Counted from the first letter of the stretch, positions 42,333-51,940 are shown. The stretch is 64,000 nt of DNA from Nocardioides guangzhouensis (GCF_004519545.1 NZ_SDKM01000019.1:35453-99452); one strand, 5' to 3'. Translations and numbers: made by a program. Notes: generated from the sequence alone by a model not told the origin.

Positions 42333-43466
42333 ATGACCAGTCACCACGGGACACACAACGACCTGCACAGCGAGCAAGGCGCGGTGTCCGGCGAGCACCC
42401 GGGGCGAGCGAAGAACCCGGTCATCAAGGTCGCGGACCTTGCCTGGCTGGAGTTCAGCAAACCCGACCTGGCGGCCTCTGAGCGGTTCGCGCACGCCTTC
42501 GGGTTCAGCACCGTCAGCCGCACGCCGGACGAGCTGCAGCTGCGTGGGAGCGACGCCGGCGCGCCGTGCGTGATCGTGCGGAGCGGAGCTCGCTCGCGGT
42601 ACCTCGGCGCTGCCTTCCGGGCCGCGGACGCCGCCGACGTCGTGCGTCTCGCCGACACCACGGGGGCGAAGGTCGAGAAGCTGCCGGAGAGCATCGGCGG
42701 CCTCACGGTGGACCTGACCGACCCCAGCGGAGTGAGGGTGCGCGTGGTCGCCGACACCCACGAGCTGGCGGCCCTGCCGGCCCAGTCGACCAGGGCGTTC
42801 AACTTCGGGAACGACGTGCGCCGCACCAACGACACTCAGCGCCCGCCGCGCGAGCCGGCCAGGATCCAGCGACTGGGCCACGTCGTGCTGCAGACCACGA
42901 AGTACATCGAGACCCTCGACTGGTACCTCGAGCACCTCGGCCTCATCGTCAGCGACTTCAAGTACTACCCGGGCCAGCGCGAGCGCGGCCCCACCATGAG
43001 CTTCATCCGCTGTGACCAGGGCACGACTCCCACGGACCACCACACGCTGGCGATGATGCTCGGGCCCCGCCACCGTTACGTGCACTCGGCGTACCAGGTG
43101 ACAGACCTCGACGCTCTGGCCGCGGGCGGCGAGTACCTCCGCGAGCAGGGGTTCCACCACTCCTGGGGGATCGGCCGCCACATCGAGGGCAGCCAGATCT
43201 TCGACTACTGGCGCGACGCCGACGGTCTCCTGGTCGAGCACTTCGCCGACGGTGACCGCTTCGACTCCACCCTCGAGCCGGGCTGGTCGCCGATGACCGC
43301 GTCCGGGCTGGCCCAGTGGGGCCCGCCGGCCACCAAGGACTTCCTCGGTCTCACCCCAGGGCCCGAGGCGTTGCGCGAGCTGAGGTCGATGGCCCGTGCG
43401 CTGCGCGACGACAACGAGTTCGACCTGACCCGCCTTCGCGGCCTCCTGAAAGTAGCCAGCTCATGA
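42333..43466 (+). CDS. Ring-cleavage dioxygenase of the VOC superfamily (2,3-dihydroxy-p-cumate dioxygenase-like)
   Basis: A 377-residue two-domain VOC protein. The likely iron ligands are His in RLGHVVLQTT, His in DHHTLAMMLGPRH or HRYVHSAYQV, and Glu in GLLVEHFADGD; YWRDADGLLVEHF resembles extradiol dioxygenases acting on carboxylated catechols. ATG 42333 follows AAGGAG. First gene of operon B. Its sequence is only distantly like the operon A dioxygenase, so the two probably cleave different catechols. Confidence 0.8.
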   Translation: MTSHHGTHNDLHSEQGAVSGEHPGRAKNPVIKVADLAWLEFSKPDLAASERFAHAFGFSTVSRTPDELQLRGSDAGAPCVIVRSGARSRYLGAAFRAADAADVVRLADTTGAKVEKLPESIGGLTVDLTDPSGVRVRVVADTHELAALPAQSTRAFNFGNDVRRTNDTQRPPREPARIQRLGHVVLQTTKYIETLDWYLEHLGLIVSDFKYYPGQRERGPTMSFIRCDQGTTPTDHHTLAMMLGPRHRYVHSAYQVTDLDALAAGGEYLREQGFHHSWGIGRHIEGSQIFDYWRDADGLLVEHFADGDRFDSTLEPGWSPMTASGLAQWGPPATKDFLGLTPGPEALRELRSMARALRDDNEFDLTRLRGLLKVASS

Positions 43467-44404
43467 GCCACACCATCCTCCGTACGCCCGACGCCTGGTG
43501 GGTCCGCACCCCCGGAGGCGGAGCCGCTCGGATCACCACCGACGCCACGACCACGGGTGAGCTGCTCGCCGAGAGCGAGCGGATCTCGGCCGCCCTGGCC
43601 TGCGATGAGACCGTCGACCCGGCCACCCTCGACGTGGTGTCCCCGGTGACGGCCCCGTGCCGGGTGGTGGCACAGATGACGAACTTCGCCAGCCACGTCA
43701 AGGATGCCGGCCTCAAGCCGGAGACCATCCCGCTGACCTTCTTCCGCAAGACCTCCGGTTCGATCAGCGGCCCCGTCGACGACATCATCCGGCCCAGCCA
43801 CGTGCGCTGCCTGGACTACGAGGTCGAGATCGGTCTGGTGATCGGCCGGGAGCTGCCGGTGGGCACCGAGGTCACCGAGGAGAACTGGACCACGTTCGTG
43901 GCCGGCCTGGTCGTGACCAATGACGTCTCGGCCCGCGACGTGCAGCTGCCGAAGACCCAGTTCTACGAGTCCAAGTCCTACCCGACCTTCACGCCGGTCG
44001 GCCCGGACCTGGTCCTGCTCGACCACGACGAGCTGAAGCGGTTCGGCGACCTGCGGCTGCGGCTCTGGGTCAACGGCGATCCGCGGCAGGACGCGGTGGT
44101 GGACGGCGACATGATCTACTCCCCTCTCGAGGCGCTGCAGGCGCTGAGCCGGTTCCAGCGGCTCGACGCGGGTGACCTGCTCCTCACCGGGACCCCGGAA
44201 GGCACCGCGCTCAGCGCCCCACCGAAGCCGGTCGAGCTCATCGCCGCCTTCCTGCCCCCCGCGCTGAAGTGGAAGATCTTCTTCCAGCGCCAAGCCCAGA
44301 ACCCCCAGTACCTCAAGCACGGCGACGTCGTCGAGGTCGCCATCGGCACCGACGACGGGGCAATCGACCTCGGTCGGCAGCGCACCGTCGTGAGGAGCGC
44401 GTGA
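43463..44404 (+). CDS. Fumarylacetoacetate hydrolase family protein
   Basis: A 313-residue FAH-domain enzyme: VAQMTNFASHVKDAG, FFRKTSGSISGP, CLDYEVEIGLVIGRELPVG (metal-binding Glu pair), VTNDVSARDVQLPK, FTPVGPDLVL and LLTGTPEGTALSAP. FAH enzymes cut carbon-carbon bonds in ring-fission products or decarboxylate/hydrate them. Here it is the counterpart of the alpha/beta hydrolase of operon A. Overlaps the gene before by four bases. Confidence 0.88.
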   Translation: MSHTILRTPDAWWVRTPGGGAARITTDATTTGELLAESERISAALACDETVDPATLDVVSPVTAPCRVVAQMTNFASHVKDAGLKPETIPLTFFRKTSGSISGPVDDIIRPSHVRCLDYEVEIGLVIGRELPVGTEVTEENWTTFVAGLVVTNDVSARDVQLPKTQFYESKSYPTFTPVGPDLVLLDHDELKRFGDLRLRLWVNGDPRQDAVVDGDMIYSPLEALQALSRFQRLDAGDLLLTGTPEGTALSAPPKPVELIAAFLPPALKWKIFFQRQAQNPQYLKHGDVVEVAIGTDDGAIDLGRQRTVVRSA

Positions 44405-46287
44405 TGGGCGACCTCCTCTGGCCGACGTACGACGGGCCGGGCGACCTGGCCGCCATCGAGGCCGTGCCGCTGGCCGACCGCGGCCTGCCGGGCACGACCT
44501 ACGAGCTCCTCGTCCGGGCCGCCAGCCTGTGGCCCGAACGGGTCGCACTGTCCGTCATGCCGGATGGCGAGCGATGGGAGCAGCCGTCGGAGCGCACTTT
44601 CGCCCAGCTGCTGGCCGACGTGCACCGTTACGCCAACCTGTTCCACGCCCTCGGCGTGCGCCGCACCGACGGCGTCGCCCTGCTGGCTCCCAACTGTGAC
44701 GAGCTGATCACCGCGACCCTGGCGGCACAGCTCGCCGGCATCGCCGCACCAATCAACAGTGGCCTGTCCGGCGAGCACATCGCCGAGCTGATGCGGCGGT
44801 CCGGCGCACGTGTCCTGGTGGCCGCCGGCCCAGAGCTCGCACCCGAGGTCTGGGACCACGCTCGCGCCTGTGCCCGCGAGGCCGGCATCGGGACCCTGCT
44901 GGCCCTCCGCCCGACCGGGGTCGGGGCGAGCGAGGAGAAGCCGTTCCCGATCCGCGGCCTCCAGGTCGCCTACCTGTCCGCCCGGGCGGCGGAGCAACCG
45001 TACGACCGTTTCGTGGGGGAGCCGCCCTCGGGCAATGACCTCGCCGCTCTCTTCCACACCGGTGGGACCACAGGTGCGCCGAAGCTGGCAGCGCACACCC
45101 ATGCCAACGAGGTCAGCGACGCCTGGATGATCGCCGCGATCGGAGTGCTGGACACCGAGTCCGTAGCGTTCGCCGCGCTGCCGCTCTTCCATGTCAACGC
45201 CCTGGTCGTCACCCTGCTCGCGCCGCTGTTCAAGGGGCACCGGGCTGTCTGGGCGGGACCCCTCGGCTACCGCGACACGAAGCTGTTCGCCAACTTCTGG
45301 AAGGTGGTCGAACGGTACCGCATCAGCTTCATGAGCGGCGTCCCGACCATCTACGCGGCCCTGACCGACCGCTCCGTCGACGCCGACATCAGCAGTCTCC
45401 GATTCGCCCTCGTCGGCGCGTCCCCCCTGCCGACGGCGGTCCGCGAGAGGTTCGAGTCAGCGACCGGGGTGCCCCTCATGGAGGGCTACGGCCTGACCGA
45501 GGCGACCTGCGCCAGCGCTCGCAGCTTCGTGGACTGCCCGGTCCCCGGATCCGTCGGCCAGCGGCTGCCCTACCAGCAGGTGAAGACCATCGCGCTCAAT
45601 GCCGACGGTGAATGGGTCGACCTGCCGACCGGTGAGGCCGGGGTACTGGCCATCGGCGGGCCGACGGTGTTTCCCGGTTACGTCGTCGACCGAGGTCCGG
45701 GCGGGCCGGTCCTGGACGGGCTGGGCAAGCTGCGCGATGGCTGGTTGGACACCGGCGACCTGGCCCGGGTCGACGCGGAGGGTTTCGTCCACCTCGTCGG
45801 CCGAGCCAAGGACCTGATCATCCGCGGCGGCCACAACATCGACCCGGCGGTCATCGAGACCGTTCTCCTCGAACACCCTGCGGTCACGGCCGCACAAGCG
45901 GTAGGTCGCCCGGACATGCACGCCGGTGAGGTGCCGGTCGCGTTCGTGACGCTCGCCCCGGACTCCAGCACCACCACCGAGGAGCTGTGTGCCTGGGCGA
46001 CCGCCAACGTGTTCGAACAGGCCGCCGCCCCCAAGACCGTCACCGTGCTGGACGCCCTCCCCCTCACCCATGTGGGAAAGCCGTTCAAACCCGCCCTGCG
46101 CGCCGAGGCCACCCGCGTGGCCGTCACCGAAGCGCTCCGCGACCTGCCCACCGTCACCGGCGTCCGCGGGGTCGTCGAGGAGGGCACGGTCGTCGCCGTC
46201 GTCGGCCTGGCCCGGGGTGCCGACGAAACCACGGCCACCGACGTACTCAACCGCTTCGCCATCACCTGGAGATTGGAACTGTCATGA
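44404..46287 (+). CDS. Acyl-CoA synthetase (AMP-binding), operon B
   Basis: A 627-residue ANL-superfamily enzyme: ALFHTGGTTGAPKLAAHTHA (P-loop), PLFHVNALVVTLLAPLF, VPLMEGYGLTEATCASA, DGWLDTGDLARVDAEGF, GRAKDLIIRGGHNIDPAVIE and the catalytic-lysine region LPLTHVGKPFKP, followed by a C-terminal extension of about 50 residues. It is longer than the operon A ligase and not a close copy. ATG 44404 has GAGGAG at good spacing; an in-frame GTG lies three bases earlier. It likely activates an aromatic or aliphatic acid for the acyl-CoA dehydrogenase below. Confidence 0.9.
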   Translation: MGDLLWPTYDGPGDLAAIEAVPLADRGLPGTTYELLVRAASLWPERVALSVMPDGERWEQPSERTFAQLLADVHRYANLFHALGVRRTDGVALLAPNCDELITATLAAQLAGIAAPINSGLSGEHIAELMRRSGARVLVAAGPELAPEVWDHARACAREAGIGTLLALRPTGVGASEEKPFPIRGLQVAYLSARAAEQPYDRFVGEPPSGNDLAALFHTGGTTGAPKLAAHTHANEVSDAWMIAAIGVLDTESVAFAALPLFHVNALVVTLLAPLFKGHRAVWAGPLGYRDTKLFANFWKVVERYRISFMSGVPTIYAALTDRSVDADISSLRFALVGASPLPTAVRERFESATGVPLMEGYGLTEATCASARSFVDCPVPGSVGQRLPYQQVKTIALNADGEWVDLPTGEAGVLAIGGPTVFPGYVVDRGPGGPVLDGLGKLRDGWLDTGDLARVDAEGFVHLVGRAKDLIIRGGHNIDPAVIETVLLEHPAVTAAQAVGRPDMHAGEVPVAFVTLAPDSSTTTEELCAWATANVFEQAAAPKTVTVLDALPLTHVGKPFKPALRAEATRVAVTEALRDLPTVTGVRGVVEEGTVVAVVGLARGADETTATDVLNRFAITWRLELS

Positions 46288-46637
46288 ACACCACAGCGAT
46301 TCTGGCGGGCCTGCTGGCCGTCGCCTTCGCGGCGCTCGGCTCCGCCAAGCTGGCCGCCGTACCAGCCATGCGCACCAAGGCCGAACACGTCGGCTTCAGC
46401 GTCGCTGCCTACCGGCGGATCGGCCTGCTCGAGGTCCTCGCCGTCCTGGGCATCCTCGTCGGGGCGGCGGTCCCGGTGATCGGGGCCCTGGCGGCTACCG
46501 GCCTGGTCCTGCTGCTCGGCGGGGCCGTCGTCGCCCACCTCCGCAACGGCGACGGGATCCGTGCGGTGGCCCCGGCCCTCGTCCTCGGCACGGTCGCGGT
46601 GGCCTTCGTCGTCCTCGTGCTGGGCGACCTCCGATGA
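46284..46637 (+). CDS. DoxX-like small membrane protein
   Basis: A 117-residue protein with four helices (ILAGLLAVAFAALGSAKLAA, RIGLLEVLAVLGILVGAAV, LAATGLVLLLGGAVVAHL and LVLGTVAVAFVVLVLGDL) in the DoxX/DoxD-like arrangement, with conserved charges between helices 1 and 2. DoxX-type proteins accompany many oxidoreductase operons; the role is unclear. It overlaps its neighbours by four bases on both sides. Confidence 0.82.
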   Translation: MNTTAILAGLLAVAFAALGSAKLAAVPAMRTKAEHVGFSVAAYRRIGLLEVLAVLGILVGAAVPVIGALAATGLVLLLGGAVVAHLRNGDGIRAVAPALVLGTVAVAFVVLVLGDLR

Positions 46638-48172
46638 GCACTTCCGACCGCAGCGGCGCCGAGCCGATCCCCGTCGTGATCGTCGGGGCGGGCCCCGCGG
46701 GCGTCACCGCCGCCACCCTGCTCGGCCAGTACGGCGTGGAGTGCCTGGTCCTCGACCGTTGGGACGGTGTGTTCCCGCAGCCGCGGGCAGTGCACCTCGA
46801 CGACGAGATCTACCGGGTCCTGGTGCGGCTCGGGATCGCCGAGGAGTTCGCCACCGTGTCCCGGCCCACCCGTGGCCTGCAGCTGATCGATCGCAACCAC
46901 CGGGTCTTCGCGGTCTTCGACAGGGCCGGGGACCAGGGGCGGCACGGGCACCCCCAGGCCAACATGTTCGACCAGCCCGAGCTCGAGCAGCTGCTGCGCA
47001 CCAACCTCAAGGACCAGGCCACCGTCGACCTGCGCGGCAACGTCGAGGTCACCGACGTCGCCCAGGACGGCCAGGGCCGCGTCCGGGTGGACTTCACCGA
47101 TCGGCTCACCGGTGAGCACGAGTCCGTGCTGGCCACCTACGTCCTGGGCTGCGATGGCGCCAACAGCGTGGTGCGCACGGCGATCGGCTCCACCATGGAG
47201 GACCTCGACTTCGAGCAGCGCTGGCTGGTCATCGACGTCGACAGCACGGTCGAGCTCGACCAGTGGGAAGGCGTGCACCAGGTCTGCGACCCCGACCGGG
47301 CGGCGACGTACATGAGGATCGGGGACGCCCGTTACCGCTGGGAGTTCCGCCTCCTCGAGGGCGAGACCGCCGCGGACTTCGAGTCCATCGAAGCCCTGCT
47401 GCCCCTGATCGGGCCGTGGGTCGAGGGCATCTCCTGCGCGCAGCTCCGTCTGGTGCGCGTCGCGGAATACCACTTCCGGGCGCAGATCGCCGACCGCTGG
47501 CGCGACGGCAACGTCTTCCTGCTCGGCGACGCCGCCCACCTCACGCCACCCTTCATCGGACAGGGGCTGTGCGCTGGTCTTCGCGACGCCATGAACCTGG
47601 GCTGGAAGGTCGCCGGTGTGGTCTCCGGCGACCTCCCCGAATCGGTGCTCGACACCTACGAGGTGGAGCGCAAGCCTCATGCCCGCGCCATGATCCGCCT
47701 GGCCAAGCTGATCGGCGTCTCGATGACGCAGGGCGGCCGGGCCGGCGACGTGCTCCGCAAGGCCATCGCCCCCCGACTGCACTGGATTCCCGGTTTGCGC
47801 GACCGCCTCCTCGATGGCGAGACACCCCCGTTGCATCGGTCCGCGCTGGTGCAGGGGCGCGGGCGCCGCACCTCTCTACACGGACGGCTGTGCCCGAACG
47901 CGCCCCTGGCGGACGGCACCCGGTACGACGACGCGACCCGCGGCGGGTTCGTGCTCGTGACGCGCGTACCGCTATCGCCCCAGCAGCGGGCCGTCCTGGC
48001 TGATCGCGGCACCGAGGTGCTCGAGGTGCAACCCGGCTCCCCCCTTTCCACGTGGCTCACCGGCGGTCGGGCCGCGGCCGCACTGGTGCGGCCGGACTTC
48101 ACCGTGATGCGGGCGGGCCGCGACGTCGCAGAGGTCTGTGCAGCAGCACCGATGTTCCGGGTTGCCTCATGA
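46634..48172 (+). CDS. FAD-dependent aromatic hydroxylase, operon B
   Basis: A 512-residue flavoprotein monooxygenase related to the operon A enzyme: VVIVGAGPAGVTAATLLGQ, YVLGCDGANSVVRTAIG and VFLLGDAAHLTPPFIGQGLC. The C-terminal domain is shorter than in MhpA (about 60 residues less than the operon A copy). It probably hydroxylates a phenolic acid to the catechol used by the dioxygenase at 42333. Confidence 0.88.
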   Translation: MSTSDRSGAEPIPVVIVGAGPAGVTAATLLGQYGVECLVLDRWDGVFPQPRAVHLDDEIYRVLVRLGIAEEFATVSRPTRGLQLIDRNHRVFAVFDRAGDQGRHGHPQANMFDQPELEQLLRTNLKDQATVDLRGNVEVTDVAQDGQGRVRVDFTDRLTGEHESVLATYVLGCDGANSVVRTAIGSTMEDLDFEQRWLVIDVDSTVELDQWEGVHQVCDPDRAATYMRIGDARYRWEFRLLEGETAADFESIEALLPLIGPWVEGISCAQLRLVRVAEYHFRAQIADRWRDGNVFLLGDAAHLTPPFIGQGLCAGLRDAMNLGWKVAGVVSGDLPESVLDTYEVERKPHARAMIRLAKLIGVSMTQGGRAGDVLRKAIAPRLHWIPGLRDRLLDGETPPLHRSALVQGRGRRTSLHGRLCPNAPLADGTRYDDATRGGFVLVTRVPLSPQQRAVLADRGTEVLEVQPGSPLSTWLTGGRAAAALVRPDFTVMRAGRDVAEVCAAAPMFRVAS

Positions 48173-49317
48173 AGCGCGAGATCTACGACGCCGACCACGA
48201 ATCCTTCCGCGACTCGGTGCGGAGCTTCCTGGACCGTGAGGTGAAGCCCAGCTGGGACTCGTACGTCGAGGCCAAGCAGTTCCCCCGGGAGATGTGGCGG
48301 GCCTTCGGCCGACAGGGCCTGCTCGGTCTGGAGATCCCCGAGCAGTACGGCGGCATGGCGGCCGGGGACTTCCGGTACAACGCGGTGCTGTGCGAGGAGC
48401 TCGGCAAGGTGTCGATGTCGCTGGGCTCCTGCCACGGCATCCACGCCGACATCGTGGCGCCGTACCTTGTCGAGCTGACCACAGAGGTGCAGCGAGAACG
48501 TTGGCTTCCGGGGTTCGTGTCCGGTGAGATCCTGACCGCGATCGGCATGACCGAGCCCTCAGGAGGCTCCGACCTCGCCGCCCTGAAGACCACCGCCGTA
48601 CGCGACGGGGACGCCTGGGTCCTCAACGGATCCAAGACCTTCATCACGAACGGGTACTCCGCCGACCTGGTCGTCGTGGCTGCCCGCACCGACCCCGATG
48701 CCAAGCGCGGACGCGGGATCTCGCTGTTCGGGGTCGAGGCCGGCATGCCCGGCTTCAGCCGGGGACGCAAGCTCGACAAGGTCGGCCAGGACGAGTCCGA
48801 CACCGCTGAACTGTTCTTCGAGGACGTCCGCGTCCCGGACGCGAACCTGATCGGTGAGCCCAACCAGGGCTTCGTCCACATGATGACCTGGCTGCCCCAG
48901 GAGCGGCTGTCCAACGCGATCGGCAACATCGCCCAGGCCGCGCAGATCCTCGACGAGACCCTGGAGTACGTCAAGGAACGCAAGGCGTTCGGGCAGCCGA
49001 TCGGCTCGTTCCAGCACAACAAGTTCCTGCTCGCCGAGCTGGTCACCAAGGTCGAGGTCACCCGCGGCTTCCTGGACAACGCGGTGCTCGCGCACACCAG
49101 GCGGGAGCTGACCGCGATCGATGCGGCCAAGGTCAAGTGGTGGTGCGCCGACGTGCAGAATGAGGTCCTCGACGCCTGCGTCCAGCTGTACGGCGGCTAC
49201 GGCTACATGAACGAGTACCGCGTTGCGCGCGCCTGGCGCGACGCCCGGGTCTCCAAGATCTGGGCCGGCTCCAACGAGATCATGAAGGAACTCATTGGCC
49301 GCGACCTCGGGCTGTGA
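48169..49317 (+). CDS. Acyl-CoA dehydrogenase
   Basis: A 382-residue flavoenzyme of the ACAD family: AFGRQGLLGLEIPEQYGGM, ILTAIGMTEPSGGSDLAALK, NGSKTFITNGYSADLVVVAA, FQHNKFLLAELVTKVEVTRG, VQLYGGYGYMNEYRVARAWR and KIWAGSNEIMKELIGRDLGL. It introduces a double bond in an acyl-CoA, here probably the side chain activated by the ligase two genes earlier. Final gene of operon B. Confidence 0.93.
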   Translation: MKREIYDADHESFRDSVRSFLDREVKPSWDSYVEAKQFPREMWRAFGRQGLLGLEIPEQYGGMAAGDFRYNAVLCEELGKVSMSLGSCHGIHADIVAPYLVELTTEVQRERWLPGFVSGEILTAIGMTEPSGGSDLAALKTTAVRDGDAWVLNGSKTFITNGYSADLVVVAARTDPDAKRGRGISLFGVEAGMPGFSRGRKLDKVGQDESDTAELFFEDVRVPDANLIGEPNQGFVHMMTWLPQERLSNAIGNIAQAAQILDETLEYVKERKAFGQPIGSFQHNKFLLAELVTKVEVTRGFLDNAVLAHTRRELTAIDAAKVKWWCADVQNEVLDACVQLYGGYGYMNEYRVARAWRDARVSKIWAGSNEIMKELIGRDLGL

Positions 49318-49510
49318 TGACCCGAGACACAGGCCAACGGTCGCGGTGAGCAGACCCGAGATCGCCTCTCACCCAGGCTGGGGGTCCTAGGCCCCACTGC
49401 GTGGTGAAGGCGGTCACGAGGCGAGTCGCTGGGAGGTCCGGGCCACGCTCGATGCCCGGTGTTACGCCCCGTGGGGGAAGGCGAACGGATCTGCGATGCG
49501 CAGCAGAATC

Positions 49511-50473
49511 CTAATCATCCAGTAGCGCTGCTTGGTTGACGGAAACGGTGCGCGTCAGTTCCCCCGGCGCCGGACCTCCCTCACGTGCCAGGTCCTCGGA
49601 CAGCGCCGACTCCCCGTATACGGCCTGCGCCAGTCCGAGAGCCAGCCCCATGAGTTCGTGATCGGCAAGCCCGAGGCGGACCGCGACCGCACGCGCGTTG
49701 GCCGGCCGCTCGGTCGGGTCCTTGGCGAGCAAGTCCTCGATCACGCCGGCGAGGACCTCCGGTACGTCCTCGGGCAGGGGCGGCGGCGGCTCGTGGATGT
49801 GACTCATCGCCGTGGCGATGGGCGTCGGTTTGTCGAAGGGCTTGGCCCCGGACAGCATCTCGTGGCCGACGACGCCCAAGGCGTAAAGGTCGGAAGCGCC
49901 GGTCGCTGGGCGTCCCAGCGCCTGCTCCGGACTGATGTACGACGGCGTCCCGAGCAGGTCGCCGGCGCGGGTGTGGCCGGAGGCATCGGCGGCCCGGGCG
50001 ATGCCGAAGTCGGTGAGCTTCACGAGACCATCGTCGCGAACCAGGATGTTGGCCGGCTTGACGTCGCGATGCACCAGCCTCGCGGCATGCGCAACACCCA
50101 GCGCGAGGGCGCACTGACCGAGCACGGACCGGACCTTCTCGGCCGGGAGGCGACCACGCTCACGGATCAGCTGCGACAACGGCCTGCCGTCGACGAGCTC
50201 CATGACCAGGAACGCCAAGCCATCGTCCTCGCCGTAGTCGAAGAGGGTGGCGATGTTGGTGTGGATCAGTCCCGCGGAATGTAGCGCCTCGTCACGGAAG
50301 CGGAGGGCGAACAGCTCCTCGTGGTCGGGGTCAGGACGCATCACCTTGAGCGCGACCATTCGGCGCAGCACGTCGTCCTCTGCCGCCCAGACGTCCGCCA
50401 TGCCCCCCGAAGCGACGCGCCTCTCGAGCCGGTAACGATCAGAGAGGATGAATCCAGGCTGCAGCCGGTTCAT
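49511..50473 (-). CDS. Soluble Ser/Thr protein kinase
   Basis: A 320-residue Hanks-type kinase with all key residues: the glycine loop RVASGGMADVWAAED, Lys43 in MVALKVM, Asp137 in LVHRDVKPANILV, Asp155 in LTDFGIAR, and GTPSYISPEQALG. There is no membrane helix or PASTA/sensor domain after it; the last 60 residues are a helical tail. Start ATG 50473, since the longer frame upstream has noise-like composition. It is convergent with operon B. The target is not evident. Confidence 0.9.
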   Translation of the reverse strand: MNRLQPGFILSDRYRLERRVASGGMADVWAAEDDVLRRMVALKVMRPDPDHEELFALRFRDEALHSAGLIHTNIATLFDYGEDDGLAFLVMELVDGRPLSQLIRERGRLPAEKVRSVLGQCALALGVAHAARLVHRDVKPANILVRDDGLVKLTDFGIARAADASGHTRAGDLLGTPSYISPEQALGRPATGASDLYALGVVGHEMLSGAKPFDKPTPIATAMSHIHEPPPPLPEDVPEVLAGVIEDLLAKDPTERPANARAVAVRLGLADHELMGLALGLAQAVYGESALSEDLAREGGPAPGELTRTVSVNQAALLDD

Positions 50474-50740
50474 GTGGTCGACCTCACAGTCCGTCCCTTC
50501 GCGCTGACCCCGGCTCCGCCTGATGATGGTCAACGTTGTAGTTAGCTGTGAGGCCAGTACCCCGCACCCGTTCTGTCGACTCATGCTAACCGACTGGTTC
50601 AAGCCCACCCACAGCACAGCAGCGGTACCCAGCACCGGCAGCGGGACCTTGGCGCGCCTCGGGATCGCCGGCCGGCGCTCCTGTCGCCACGGCCAGGCCC
50701 GCACCAACGGCTCGGCGTCTTGCCGCCTCAACCCGCGTGG

Positions 50741-51157
50741 CTATGCCGGTCGTGCGTCGGGTGGTTGGGGTGCTGTGGGCTTGTCGGCGTCCGGTGAGGT
50801 GACGGGCATGATCGCCCAGGCCGAGGACAAGGCGTCGACGGTCAGCTCGTGACGGTCTCCGGATGCCAGTCCATCCAGGCCGAGTGCGTCCCAGAAGTCG
50901 GGGTGTTGATCGCAGGCGAGCACTGCCGTGATGCGTCCTCGGATGGGGGGCCGCGAGCGGTCGGCGGTGACGTGGAGGTAGCGATGTCCGGAGTCGGTGG
51001 CGCGCCAGGCGAGGACGGCGGGCTGGGACAGGATCAGCGCCCAGGCCAGGAGCTCGGAAGGATTGTCCACGGTGGCGGTCAGGTCGCCGACTACGTCGAG
51101 CTCGCGGCTGATCCTCATCAGGATCGCGAGCTCACGCGCATCCTTGGACCGGTACAT
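50741..51157 (-). CDS. Hypothetical protein
   Basis: A 138-residue soluble protein (MYRSKDARELAILMRISREL at the start, a beta-rich middle with RYLHVTADRSRPPIRGRITA, and a Pro-rich tail). ATG 51157 follows AAAGGGAG. I do not recognise the family. It lies downstream of the hsp20 gene on the same strand. Confidence 0.5.
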   Translation of the reverse strand: MYRSKDARELAILMRISRELDVVGDLTATVDNPSELLAWALILSQPAVLAWRATDSGHRYLHVTADRSRPPIRGRITAVLACDQHPDFWDALGLDGLASGDRHELTVDALSSAWAIMPVTSPDADKPTAPQPPDARPA

Positions 51158-51462
51158 CAACGCTCCCTTTCATCTCTTCACAGGCGGCGGCACGGGCGGC
51201 TGTGGTACCTCCAGGCCCTGGCACCTGTGTGCCGGTGCCTGCGGGGGCCCGGGTCAGCGCCACGGGTCCCCGCAGGCTGGGAACCTGGGCGGCGGCAGCG
51301 TGTGCCCCGCCCGGTTCTCCAGGGGTTCCCTCCGCTGGCGACGAGCCGGGCCAAGGCTCTGCGAAGGGCGGCGGTGACGCGGTGCACGCCTTCGGGCGGT
51401 CTTCGTGCCGAAGGCGCGTGCAACGTCGTCGATGGCGGTCATGGGCGGTCAGTACCTCCCTC
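51158..51462. other. 305-base gap downstream of hsp20
   Basis: Minus-strand frames here are arginine-rich. One begins MTAIDDVARAFGTKTARRR at 51442 and another contains GVHRVTAALRRALARLV in a shifted frame, so a small frameshifted gene is possible. No family resemblance; nothing else supported. Confidence 0.35.
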
Positions 51463-51885
51463 CTAGGCGTTGATCTCCTTGGCAGTCTCCCCGGCCGTGA
51501 CCTCGACCCTGCGGGCCTTGGCCCGCTCGGCGATCGGGATCTGCAGTGTCAGCACGCCGGCGTCGTAGTTCGCCGTGAGCCGGTCGATGTCGAGGGTGTC
51601 GCCGAGGAACAGCTGGCGGCTGAACACGCCGTAGCTGCGCTCGTCGATGACTCGCTCGGCGTCATCGCCCACCGGGGGCTTGCGCTCGGCCTGGACCGTG
51701 AGCACGTTCTGCTCCACGGTCAGATCGATGGATTCGGCCGTGGCGCCGGGCAGGTCGAGGTGGACGACGAAGGTCCCGTCCTCGCGGTAGGCCGTCATCG
51801 GCATCAGGGCGGGGCGAGCGCGGGTGCCCAGCATGGCTTCGGTGAGACGGTCGAAGTCACGGAACGGATCGGTGCGCATCAGCAT
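51463..51885 (-). CDS. hsp20: Hsp20/alpha-crystallin small heat-shock protein
   Basis: A 140-residue chaperone: MLMRTDPFRDFDRLTEAMLG, the alpha-crystallin domain with TAYREDGTFVVHLDLPGATA, RSYGVFSRQLFLGDTLD, and GVLTLQIPIAERAKARRV carrying the C-terminal V-x-I-like anchor region. Start ATG 51885 behind GGAGGGAAG. It holds unfolding proteins without ATP. It is divergent from the J-domain and HspR-like genes with an inverted repeat between them. Confidence 0.93.
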   Translation of the reverse strand: MLMRTDPFRDFDRLTEAMLGTRARPALMPMTAYREDGTFVVHLDLPGATAESIDLTVEQNVLTVQAERKPPVGDDAERVIDERSYGVFSRQLFLGDTLDIDRLTANYDAGVLTLQIPIAERAKARRVEVTAGETAKEINA

Positions 51886-51920
51886 GAGTTCTTCCCTCCT
51901 CACGGTTCTCCGATAGGGAT

Positions 51921-51940
51921 CTGAGGTTCCTCGACCTCAG
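51921..51940. promoter_or_regulatory. HAIR-like inverted repeat between hsp20 and J-domain gene
   Basis: CTGAGGT-N6-ACCTCAG, a perfect 7-bp inverted repeat. It resembles the HspR-associated element (CTTGAGT-N7-ACTCAAG) in symmetry and in part of each half. A second repeat, AATCTG-N12-CAGATT, lies at 51943-51966. An HspR-type gene is two genes to the right. Confidence 0.55.

Noticed and set aside
51178..51442. Small minus-strand frames after hsp20 as a real gene
   Set aside because: Two overlapping arginine-rich frames, no matching family and the ribosome site is too far away; kept only as a gap note.
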